From Nitrospina sp. (GTDB lineage Bacteria; Nitrospinota; Nitrospinia; Nitrospinales; VA-1): a DNA stretch of 7,212 bases. Position numbers and translations under genes: made by a program. Shown here piece after piece: positions 1-5,872 of this stretch; positions within the stretch are counted from its first letter, which is position 1, and every line of letters begins with the position of its first letter. The notes below the pieces were generated by a model that was not told where the DNA came from, did not search any database, and worked only from the letters and a program-made list of their open reading frames with translations. The DNA lies in NCBI GenBank assembly GCA_018647025.1, contig JABGTQ010000203.1:1-7212 (forward strand), read 5' to 3'.

Positions 1-212
1 TACCAAGTTTTAATGGCATCCATCCCCTTTCCTCGATTAACCGTATTGAGAATAGAAAGATAGATTACTCCATAAATAACTGCAATGGTATATAGAGTAA
101 GTGGAATAAAAGATTTGAGGCGCTTTTGTTCCGCCTCTTCTTTGTTATGCCACCATTGACATAGGCGTTTCCAAAGAGTTTGTTTCTGATTTTTAAATGA
201 GTTACCACCCAT
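1..212 (-). CDS. N-terminal part of an unrecognised single-pass membrane protein, cut by the window edge
   Basis: Reading the minus strand from an ATG at 212-210 gives 70 codons without a stop up to the window edge, so the C-terminus is missing. Residues 1-33 are polar and rich in Lys, Arg, Gln and Trp (two adjacent Trp at 20-21). Residues about 35-55 form one hydrophobic segment rich in Ile, Leu, Tyr and Val, which would be a membrane helix with a basic, cytoplasmic N-terminus. I do not recognise the family and assign no function. The start is uncertain: no good Shine-Dalgarno sequence precedes ATG 212, and the frame stays open further upstream. An in-frame ATG at 23-21 follows a purine-rich GAGGAAAGGGG, but starting there would discard the plausible helix. 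It is transcribed away from aroA. Confidence 0.5.
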   Translation of the reverse strand, partial: MGGNSFKNQKQTLWKRLCQWWHNKEEAEQKRLKSFIPLTLYTIAVIYGVIYLSILNTVNRGKGMDAIKTW

Positions 213-245
213 AACAAAGACTGGGTAAACCGTGAATATTGAAAG

Positions 246-355
246 TTTTAAAGACTTACATTTGCTGGAAAAGTCCTTTGAATGATAGCAAAACCCATCT
301 ATCGAAACAAGCCAGTCCTATACCGCTAAATCATACACTTTCAAAAGTCTTTGAA
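246..355. repeat. Three copies of a short motif, AAGTC(C)TTTRAA, in the divergent region
   Basis: Copies lie at 269-282 (plus, AAAAGTCCTTTGAA), 343-355 (plus, AAAAGTCTTTGAA, one base shorter) and 246-257 (minus strand, AAGTCTTTAAAA). They sit between the divergent left-edge gene and aroA, where a regulator could bind, and the 343-355 copy overlaps the possible aroA -35 region. The motif is short and AT-rich, so chance is a real alternative. No known regulator is assigned. Confidence 0.3.
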
Positions 356-376
356 GTTTCATGATTATGCTATAGT
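351..376 (+). promoter_or_regulatory. Possible sigma-70-type promoter for the aroA run
   Basis: TTGAAG at 351-356 resembles a -35 box and TATAGT at 371-376 a -10 box. The 14-base spacer is shorter than the usual 16-18, so the match is poor. Transcription would start near 383, leaving a leader of about 20 bases that includes the ribosome binding site. Confidence 0.25.
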
Positions 377-391
377 TCAACTTTAAATCGT

Positions 392-395
392 GGAG
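392..395 (+). promoter_or_regulatory. Ribosome binding site supporting the aroA TTG start
   Basis: GGAG lies 8 bases upstream of the TTG at 404. No in-frame ATG nearby would give a complete N-terminus: the Lys-Ser/Asn-Arg substrate motif begins only 20 residues in. This site therefore decides in favour of the TTG start. Confidence 0.65.
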
Positions 396-403
396 ACTGT
401 TTT

Positions 404-1660
404 TTGAAAGAAATTACCCCTACAGAAAAAATAACAGCGACAGTGGAATGTCCAGCCTCAAAAAGTTACACCAATAGAGCACTTTTGGTTGCAGCGCTTG
501 CTAAGGGTATTTCAACTTTACGCAATCCCCTGTTTAGTGACGACACAAAATATATGCACCTGGCTTTGGAACAATTTGGTGTTTCTGTAAGAAAAAAAGA
601 TTGCACCTTCGTGGTTTCAGGAACTGGCGGGGACTTAAAATGTCCACGCAAGGAAATCTCTATCGGCCTTGCAGGAACTACCATGCGATTTCTAACAACT
701 TTTGCAGCTCTCTCTCCAGGAACAACGCAACTTACAGGGGGGAAGCGTATGCTAGAGCGACCTATTACAGATTTACTGAAAGCACTCAATCAAATAGGTG
801 TAACAACTCGCTCGTTAAAAAATAATGGCTGTCCCCCTTTGGAAATCATAGGGGGTGGCATTCTAGGAGGAGAAATTAATCTTGCAGGAAACAATAGCAG
901 CCAATACTTAACCTCTATCCTGCTCTCTGCACCTTATTTTAAAAATGGAACCACTATCAATATTGTTGGTGAACTTACTTCCAAACCCTATGCAGATATA
1001 ACCATCGACATCATGAAAACTTTTGGGGTAACTGTTGAGTGTACAAATCACACCCGATTCCATATTTCAGCAGGTCAAAGCTACCATGCGATGGACTACA
1101 CGATAGAAGCGGATTGGTCGAGTGCATCCTACTTTCTTGCTGCAGCAGCCATTACCCAAGGAGAAGTTACTTTAATTGGCCTTAATTCTAAAAGTGTGCA
1201 AGGAGATGCCGGATTTCTCAATGTTCTAGAGAAAATGGGCTGCAAAGTTGAACGGTCTTCTGAAAAAATTTTCATACAAGGAAATCCTTTGAATGGGATT
1301 AACATAAACATGAACAGCATGCCCGACGTAGTTCAAACCCTTGCGGTAACAGCTCTATTCGCAGAAGGTGAAACCTGTATCTCTGGCATAGGCAATTTAA
1401 GAATTAAGGAAACCGATCGAATAGAAGCACTTGAAACTGAGCTTTCTCGGTTAGGAGCAGGCGTTGAGTCAGGGGAAGATTATTTAAAAATCAGCCCTGG
1501 AACCTACATTCCAAATGATTTTGAAACCTATAATGACCATCGTATGGCTATGAGCCTCGCTTTGGTCGGACTCAAGGTCCCCGGAATTCGTATTAAAAAT
1601 CCAAGCTGCGTCGAAAAATCTTTTCCTGATTTTTTCGAACAACTCGAAGGAATATTGTGA
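404..1660 (+). CDS. aroA: 3-phosphoshikimate 1-carboxyvinyltransferase (EPSP synthase)
   Basis: Cytoplasmic enzyme of the shikimate pathway that transfers the enolpyruvyl group of phosphoenolpyruvate to shikimate-3-phosphate on the way to chorismate. The 418 residues are slightly shorter than the E. coli enzyme (427) but complete. Family motifs appear in order: K20-S21 and N24-R25; the PEP-loop segment A90-G91-T92-T93-M94-R95; S165-S166-Q167; DWSSASYF near 237-244; P307-D308, the expected catalytic Asp; K335-E336-T-D-R; and N377-D-H-R-M-A-M near the C-terminus. The loop reads AGTTMRF where E. coli has AGTAMRP, so Phe96 stands at the E. coli Pro101 position. Similar AGT-x-MRF loops are familiar from other bacterial AroA branches, so I read this as lineage variation. 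The start is TTG with a good upstream GGAG. The stop overlaps the next gene's GTG by four bases (GTGA), which suggests translational coupling. Confidence 0.96.
   Translation: MKEITPTEKITATVECPASKSYTNRALLVAALAKGISTLRNPLFSDDTKYMHLALEQFGVSVRKKDCTFVVSGTGGDLKCPRKEISIGLAGTTMRFLTTFAALSPGTTQLTGGKRMLERPITDLLKALNQIGVTTRSLKNNGCPPLEIIGGGILGGEINLAGNNSSQYLTSILLSAPYFKNGTTINIVGELTSKPYADITIDIMKTFGVTVECTNHTRFHISAGQSYHAMDYTIEADWSSASYFLAAAAITQGEVTLIGLNSKSVQGDAGFLNVLEKMGCKVERSSEKIFIQGNPLNGININMNSMPDVVQTLAVTALFAEGETCISGIGNLRIKETDRIEALETELSRLGAGVESGEDYLKISPGTYIPNDFETYNDHRMAMSLALVGLKVPGIRIKNPSCVEKSFPDFFEQLEGIL
1646..1651 (+). promoter_or_regulatory. Ribosome binding site for the overlapping GTG start
   Basis: GAAGGA inside the last aroA codons lies 5 bases before the GTG at 1657. 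It supports a GTG start embedded in the GTGA overlap with the aroA stop. The resulting N-terminus ([12 protein letters not shown] starting at residue 14) is typical of the family. Confidence 0.6.
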
Positions 1661-3741
1661 ACAAATCCCACACCAACCAGTTAATCCACGAAAAAAGTCC
1701 TTACCTTCTTCAGCATGCTCACAACCCTGTCAACTGGTTTCCCTGGGGGGAAGAACCCTTTAAGATAGCTCAAGAAAAGAACTTTCCTCTTCTTGTAAGC
1801 ATCGGTTATGCGACTTGTCACTGGTGCCATGTTATGGAGCGAGAGTCGTTTGAAGACCCCGACTTGGCAAAACTTCTTAACGCCAATTTTATCAGTATCA
1901 AGATTGATCGAGAGGAAAGACCTGACATTGATAGCATCTATATGAAGGCAATCCAAGCTATGGGGCAACAGGGTGGCTGGCCTCTCAATGTATTCATAAC
2001 TCCAGAAGGAGTTCCTTTTTACTCTGGCACCTACTTCCCTCCTGAAAAACGTTTCAACATACCGTCTTTCACTGACGTTTTGATTTTCCTAACTAAAACT
2101 TGGATTAATGAACCAGAAAAAGTAAAAAAACAAAGCGAGGCCCTCTCATTGGCAATTCGCGAAAGCTCGGAACGCAAACCAACTTTAGAGACAACCGAAT
2201 CACTTGACTTCGATGGTGAAGATAAAGCTGCTAAACTTTATGAAAGCCATTACGATACACTGAACCACGGATTTCGGTTTCAGCCGCAAAACAAGTTTCC
2301 ACCCTCAATGGGTTTGTCATTATTGTTGCGTCACCATCACCGTACAGGAACCACTTCAAGTCTTGAAATGACCAAAAGCACTCTGCGAGCTATGAAGTGG
2401 GGGGGTATCTATGATCAAATCGGAGGAGGACTTTCCCGCTATAGCACCGACTACCGATGGCTGGTACCACACTTTGAAAAAATGCTTTACGATAATTCAT
2501 TATTTGTCACAGCGCTTATCGAGACATTTCAATTAACAGGACACCAGGAGTTCTCTGATTACGCCAATGATGTTCTCTATTATATTGATCAAGATATGAC
2601 CTCGAAGGAAGGAGCTTTTTTCAGTGCTGAAGATGCTGATAGCGAAGGGGTGGAAGGAAAATTCTACGTCTGGTCAAAGGAAGAAATAGAGTCGATATTA
2701 GGCCGACAGGCATCTTCTATTGCTGTTCCATTTTTCAATATCACCAAAGAGGGGAACTTTGAACATAAAAATATTCTTAACCAAACTAATACGTATCAAG
2801 ATCTAGCAAAAAAACTAGGACTAGCTGAAGATACGGTCATTAATGAATTAAGTTCTGCTCGAATAAAACTTCTTCAAGAGCGAAGCAAACGCATTCGCCC
2901 CTTATTAGATGATAAAATTCTAACATCATGGAACGGGCTAATGATTTCAGCTATGGCCAAAACAGGTCGTGTCTTGGAAGATCTAAATAGAATAGCTAAA
3001 GCGGAAAAAGCAGTGGAATTTATTCTATCCACTTTAAAAACACCCGAGGGGAAAATCTTAAGGCGTTTCAGGGAAGGAGAAGCTCGCTACGATGGATATC
3101 TTTTTGATTATTCATCAATTGCTGTTGCTTGTCTTGAACTTTATGAAGCAACCTACAACACAAAATATATAATTGAAGCACAGAAACTAATGCAAACAGT
3201 AGAAGATAAATTCTCTTCCGAGGGTGCTTATTATGAAACTGCTGTTGATGCAGAAAAACTAATTGTCAGACAAATTTCTGGATACGACGGTGTCGAGCCA
3301 TCCGGGAACAGTAATGCATCATTGGCATTCCTAAAACTAGGAGCCTATCTTGCTAATCCAGATTTTATTAGAAGGGCGGAAAAAATTTTTCTAGCTTTCC
3401 ACGAAGACCTAACAGAATATGGAATGAATTCCTCGTTCATGATGCAAGCCTTGCACCTCTATCTTGGAGGTCTCAAAGAAGTTGTTATCATCGGAAAGCG
3501 AAATGACCTATCTACTCAAGAAATACTAAAGACTATTCGTTCTCAATTTTTTCCTAACGCAATCTTCGCATTTGCCTATGAGGATGAAGTTGCTAAAAAA
3601 GGTGCTGACTTACCATTACTATCTGGAAAAACAATAATCAACGGTAAAGCAACTGCTTATGTTTGCAGATTAGGAACATGCCTAAAACCCGTCAATTCCT
3701 CGGAAGATTTAGTTAATCTCCTCAAATACGAAGAAAACTAA
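1657..3741 (+). CDS. DUF255 / YyaL / SPATA20-type protein: thioredoxin-like domain plus alpha/alpha-barrel
   Basis: Soluble 694-residue protein of the conserved DUF255 family (B. subtilis YyaL, animal SPATA20), whose biochemical role is unsettled. Residues about 5-165 form the thioredoxin-like domain. It opens with [14 protein letters not shown], carries the redox-type motif C54-H-W-C57-H, and continues with [11 protein letters not shown] and SGTYFPP. The rest resembles a six-hairpin (alpha/alpha) glycosidase/epimerase barrel with family hallmarks: [10 protein letters not shown] and [13 protein letters not shown] near 256-280, EDADSEG near 325-331, [12 protein letters not shown] near 418-429, and GNSNAS further on. 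The length is normal for the family and no frameshift is seen. No signal peptide or membrane segment is visible. The GTG start overlaps the aroA stop and has its own GAAGGA site. Annotation as a thymidylate-kinase-like or glycosidase enzyme would go beyond the evidence; the substrate is unknown. Confidence 0.93.
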   Translation: MNKSHTNQLIHEKSPYLLQHAHNPVNWFPWGEEPFKIAQEKNFPLLVSIGYATCHWCHVMERESFEDPDLAKLLNANFISIKIDREERPDIDSIYMKAIQAMGQQGGWPLNVFITPEGVPFYSGTYFPPEKRFNIPSFTDVLIFLTKTWINEPEKVKKQSEALSLAIRESSERKPTLETTESLDFDGEDKAAKLYESHYDTLNHGFRFQPQNKFPPSMGLSLLLRHHHRTGTTSSLEMTKSTLRAMKWGGIYDQIGGGLSRYSTDYRWLVPHFEKMLYDNSLFVTALIETFQLTGHQEFSDYANDVLYYIDQDMTSKEGAFFSAEDADSEGVEGKFYVWSKEEIESILGRQASSIAVPFFNITKEGNFEHKNILNQTNTYQDLAKKLGLAEDTVINELSSARIKLLQERSKRIRPLLDDKILTSWNGLMISAMAKTGRVLEDLNRIAKAEKAVEFILSTLKTPEGKILRRFREGEARYDGYLFDYSSIAVACLELYEATYNTKYIIEAQKLMQTVEDKFSSEGAYYETAVDAEKLIVRQISGYDGVEPSGNSNASLAFLKLGAYLANPDFIRRAEKIFLAFHEDLTEYGMNSSFMMQALHLYLGGLKEVVIIGKRNDLSTQEILKTIRSQFFPNAIFAFAYEDEVAKKGADLPLLSGKTIINGKATAYVCRLGTCLKPVNSSEDLVNLLKYEEN

Positions 3742-3790
3742 AACAAACTGTGGTAGGATTTCACCAATCATTATAAATATATTTTCTAGA

Positions 3791-4783
3791 ATGCAAAAAA
3801 ATCTAATCAAAACAATAATTGCTTCTACCCTTGATGGGGAAGGAATCACTCGTCAACAAGCACTCGAACTAGAATTTTTTTCCCATGAGGAACTAGATTA
3901 TTTGTTCGAAGGGACTAATCGTTTACGTGATCGTTTTAAAGGAAATAATGTTAAAATTTGTTCCATCGTCAATGCGAAGGCTGGTAAATGTCAAGAAGAC
4001 TGTGGCTTTTGCGCCCAATCTAGCCAATTTAAGACCGATAGTCCCGAATATGCTTTATTGGATGTAGAGAAAATTGTTGAAGCTGCAAAGGAAGCTGAAG
4101 CATTCGGGTCTAACGAATTCTCCATTGTCACTTCTGGAACTGCATTAAACAGTCGTGAGGAACTAAACAAAGTCATCGAAGCAGTCAAACAGATCAAAAA
4201 AGAAACAAATTTGGAAACTTGCTGTTCGCTTGGCTTGATGGATCTAGAAGATTTGAAGGAACTAAAAGCAGCTGGGTTAGATAGATGTCACCACAACCTA
4301 GAAACTGCTGAGAGCCATTTTGAAAAAATTGTCACTACCCATAACTATGAAGATGAAGTGCTCGCAGTAAAAAATGCTAAAGAAGCAGGTCTTCAAGTTT
4401 GCGTTGGAGGAATTTTTGGTATGGGGGAGACTTTTGCTCAACGTGTAGAGCTTGCCATAGATATAAGAGATCTAGAAACGCAGTCATTTCCGATAAATTT
4501 TCTTAAGCCATTAGAGGGAACTGCACTAGAAGACATGGCTTTAATGGAGCTGTATGAGGCGCTTCGAACTATAGCGATGCTGAGACTAGTTCTCCCAACC
4601 ATAGACCTATTTGTCTGCGGTGGGCGGGAAGAGGTATTTAATAACCATCAAGAAAAAATTTTTGCTGCTGGAGCAAATGGCATTCTCGGAGGTAATTACC
4701 TTACAACCAAAGGGCAAGACCCAAAAAGAGACATTAAGATGATAGAAAACCTTGGCTTAAAACCTGTATATCAATCTGTCTAA
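3791..4783 (+). CDS. bioB: Biotin synthase (radical SAM) with a non-standard auxiliary-cluster ligand set
   Basis: Radical SAM enzyme expected to insert sulfur into dethiobiotin, the last step of biotin synthesis. The 330-residue length is typical. C67-x3-C71-x2-C74, in the context AGKCQEDCGFCAQS, binds the [4Fe-4S]/SAM cluster. Other family marks are GIFGMGET after C204, NFLKPLEGT, and GGRE at 277-280. In E. coli BioB the auxiliary [2Fe-2S] cluster is held by Cys97, Cys128, Cys188 and Arg260. By motif alignment these are S111, C144, C204 and F274 here, so two of the four are replaced. Extra cysteines occur at 145, 166 and 276. HHNLET (167-172) replaces the E. coli NHNLDT. This may be the anaerobe-associated BioB variant with a different auxiliary cluster. 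The start has almost no Shine-Dalgarno sequence; AT-rich TATAAATATATT lies just upstream. The gene follows the DUF255 gene by 49 bases. No other bio gene is in view. Confidence 0.9.
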   Translation: MQKNLIKTIIASTLDGEGITRQQALELEFFSHEELDYLFEGTNRLRDRFKGNNVKICSIVNAKAGKCQEDCGFCAQSSQFKTDSPEYALLDVEKIVEAAKEAEAFGSNEFSIVTSGTALNSREELNKVIEAVKQIKKETNLETCCSLGLMDLEDLKELKAAGLDRCHHNLETAESHFEKIVTTHNYEDEVLAVKNAKEAGLQVCVGGIFGMGETFAQRVELAIDIRDLETQSFPINFLKPLEGTALEDMALMELYEALRTIAMLRLVLPTIDLFVCGGREEVFNNHQEKIFAAGANGILGGNYLTTKGQDPKRDIKMIENLGLKPVYQSV

Positions 4784-4817
4784 TCAAATTACTCTCTTTA
4801 ATGTCGAATTAAATTAG
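4780..4817. terminator. Weak inverted repeat between convergent bioB and thioredoxin genes
   Basis: The 30-base gap between the two stop codons holds TTTAAT (4797-4802), a five-base loop and ATTAAA (4808-4813). A wider imperfect pairing joins CTAATCAAATT (4780-4790) to AATTAAATTAG (4807-4817) and spans both stop codons. The stems are almost purely A-T, with no GC-rich core and no clear U tract, so it is at best a weak bidirectional terminator. Confidence 0.25.
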
Positions 4818-5146
4818 ACTAGATTTTCATCGATTATTTTTTTAATTTCAGCTTTAGATTTGACCCCTGTTACCTGCTGAATAACTTTGCCACCCTTGAA
4901 AAATAATAAAGTAGGAATACCGCGGATACCGTATTTGGTGGCTGTAGTCGGATTATCGTCTACATTTAGTTTTCCAACTTTGATAATATTTTCATATTCG
5001 CCCGCAATTTCCTCTACGGTCGGAGCAAGCACCTTACAGGGTTGACACCATTCTGCCCAAAAATCAAGAATGACTGGTTTTTCGGATTGAAGAACGCTGG
5101 AATCAAACTCTGCATCGGTTATAACAACAACTTTATCTGACGACAT
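4814..5146 (-). CDS. trxA: Thioredoxin with a WCQPC active site
   Basis: Small cytoplasmic dithiol-disulfide oxidoreductase of 110 residues, the normal length for bacterial thioredoxin 1. The fold marks are all present: D28-F-W-A near the active site, W33-C34-Q35-P36-C37-K38, A41-P42, KLNVDDNP (59-66), and the cis-proline loop G76-I-P78-T-L-L-F-F with G85-G86. The one oddity is Gln35 where most thioredoxins have Gly (WCGPC). The residues between the cysteines tune redox potential, so the reducing power may differ slightly from standard TrxA. No signal peptide is present. ATG 5146-5144 is preceded at 5 bases by AAAGAGGTG, the best ribosome binding site in the window, consistent with strong expression. 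It converges with bioB and diverges from the cyclotransferase-like gene. Confidence 0.95.
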   Translation of the reverse strand: MSSDKVVVITDAEFDSSVLQSEKPVILDFWAEWCQPCKVLAPTVEEIAGEYENIIKVGKLNVDDNPTTATKYGIRGIPTLLFFKGGKVIQQVTGVKSKAEIKKIIDENLV

Positions 5147-5151
5147 ATAAA

Positions 5152-5160
5152 CACCTCTTT
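5152..5160 (-). promoter_or_regulatory. Strong ribosome binding site of the thioredoxin gene
   Basis: On the minus strand AAAGAGGTG ends 5 bases before the ATG. It fixes the thioredoxin start and is unusually strong for this window. An AT-rich stretch just upstream (TATATTATAA on the minus strand, about 5175-5185) could hold the -10 box, but no convincing -35 box goes with it. Confidence 0.7.
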
Positions 5161-5282
5161 AGAAATATGAGTTTTATAATATATAGGATTGTTTGAATCT
5201 GGGACCTTCAGGAAGTCTGCAGAAAAATCACACCCTTAATAATTATAAATAACAAAGTTACTTAAAAATTAAAGCTGTGATT

Positions 5283-5333
5283 TATGAAAACATATTATCA
5301 TATAGCCCTATAAACCAGCAATGGTTTTCATTG
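5283..5333. repeat. Two short dyads upstream of the cyclotransferase-like gene
   Basis: TATGAAAACATA (5283-5294) is a dyad with arms TATG/CATA. CAATGGTTTTCATTG (5319-5333) is a perfect five-base inverted repeat, CAATG/CATTG. The cores, ATGAAAACAT and ATGGTTTTCAT, are near reverse complements of each other. The second dyad overlaps the putative -35 box, the usual place for a repressor operator. No known regulator is assigned, and chance is possible in such AT-rich DNA. Confidence 0.25.
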
Positions 5334-5358
5334 TATTTTTATAATCTAGCTTTATAAT
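5331..5358 (+). promoter_or_regulatory. Probable promoter of the cyclotransferase-like / DDAH-like pair
   Basis: A perfect TATAAT at 5353-5358 lies 16 bases after TTGTAT (5331-5336), a half-match to a -35 box. Transcription would start near 5365, about 25 bases before the ATG. A second perfect TATAAT occurs at 5340-5345 within a direct repeat of TTTATAATC (5338-5346 and 5351-5359, offset 13), but it has no convincing -35 box. Confidence 0.45.
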
Positions 5359-5377
5359 CACACTAGTCAGTCTATCC

Positions 5378-5383
5378 AGAGGA
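5378..5383 (+). promoter_or_regulatory. Ribosome binding site of the cyclotransferase-like gene
   Basis: AGAGGA lies 6 bases before the ATG at 5390. It fixes this start and suggests good translation of the first gene of the pair. Confidence 0.6.
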
Positions 5384-5389
5384 TCATCC

Positions 5390-5863
5390 ATGTCAGAGAA
5401 AATACGCGTTTTTGCATACAACGAACTCCTAAATGAAGATTTTTTTAAAGAGAAGGGATTTGAGTATATCGATAAGTTTACTGTCTCGCTATCAGCTCAA
5501 AGGATAGTTTTCAATAGATTACCCCCTAAAGGCGAGGGAATTGAAGGTCAAGGACTCCCAAACATTGAACCTACCCCTAACAATGCTGGAATGATGGAAG
5601 GTGTACTATATGACATGTATGATAAATTTCTTCCTAAGCTAGATGAATTTTATGGTTATCCAACAGAATGTACTAGAAAATTAATGGAGCTTAACGCACA
5701 TGATTTTCATACTGTGAAAGGAATCGTCTACTTTGCTCAACCAGATAAAATTGGGGAAAAACTAAAACCTAGCAAAGACCTCATGAAACTCTATAGAAAG
5801 TCACGAAAAGAACATAGCATGCTCTACTTTGCTCGACTGATGAATACTCGAACCTGCGATTAA
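5390..5863 (+). CDS. Gamma-glutamylcyclotransferase-fold protein lacking the usual catalytic Glu
   Basis: The 157-residue cytoplasmic protein shows the outline of the GGCT/AIG2-like fold, whose active members form 5-oxoproline from gamma-glutamyl peptides or amines. Supporting marks are the N-terminal strand R6-V-F-A-Y10 followed by a loop, P57-N-I-E-P-T-P63 before a strand, E70-G-V-L-Y74, L84-D-E-F-Y-G-Y-P91, and a C-terminal L-K-P-S-K helix-turn with a K-E-H segment, as in many bacterial members. Two active-site features deviate. The substrate loop, usually YGSN or YGTL, is Y10-N-E-L. The catalytic acid, human GGCT Glu98 in LDEQEG, aligns with Tyr88 in LDEFYG. Glu86 is nearby but two positions off. 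The protein may be a binding protein, a pseudoenzyme or an enzyme with altered chemistry. The family call is from motif memory, not a search. It is followed 9 bases later by the DDAH-like gene. Confidence 0.72.
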   Translation: MSEKIRVFAYNELLNEDFFKEKGFEYIDKFTVSLSAQRIVFNRLPPKGEGIEGQGLPNIEPTPNNAGMMEGVLYDMYDKFLPKLDEFYGYPTECTRKLMELNAHDFHTVKGIVYFAQPDKIGEKLKPSKDLMKLYRKSRKEHSMLYFARLMNTRTCD

Positions 5864-5872
5864 TCTAAGTCA

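Noticed and set aside
1..23. Alternative gene start at ATG 23-21 on the minus strand after a purine-rich stretch
   Set aside because: It is in frame with the longer reading frame whose upstream part encodes a credible membrane helix, so the purine run is more likely coding sequence. The possibility is kept in the gene entry.
466..789. Open frame of 107 codons on the minus strand inside aroA
   Set aside because: It lies wholly within a clear aroA reading frame, its protein shows no family motif, and it has no separate expression context.
601..825. Open frame of 74 codons on the plus strand inside aroA, in another frame
   Set aside because: It overlaps conserved aroA motifs, and its translation looks like a frame shadow.
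1129..1320. Minus-strand open frame inside aroA
   Set aside because: It is antisense to conserved aroA sequence, with no motif or start signal of its own.
1681..1968. Minus-strand open frame of 95 codons inside the DUF255 gene
   Set aside because: It is antisense to the most conserved thioredoxin-like part of that gene, with no supporting features.
3991..4197. Minus-strand open frame inside bioB
   Set aside because: It is antisense to the radical-SAM region of bioB and carries no motif.
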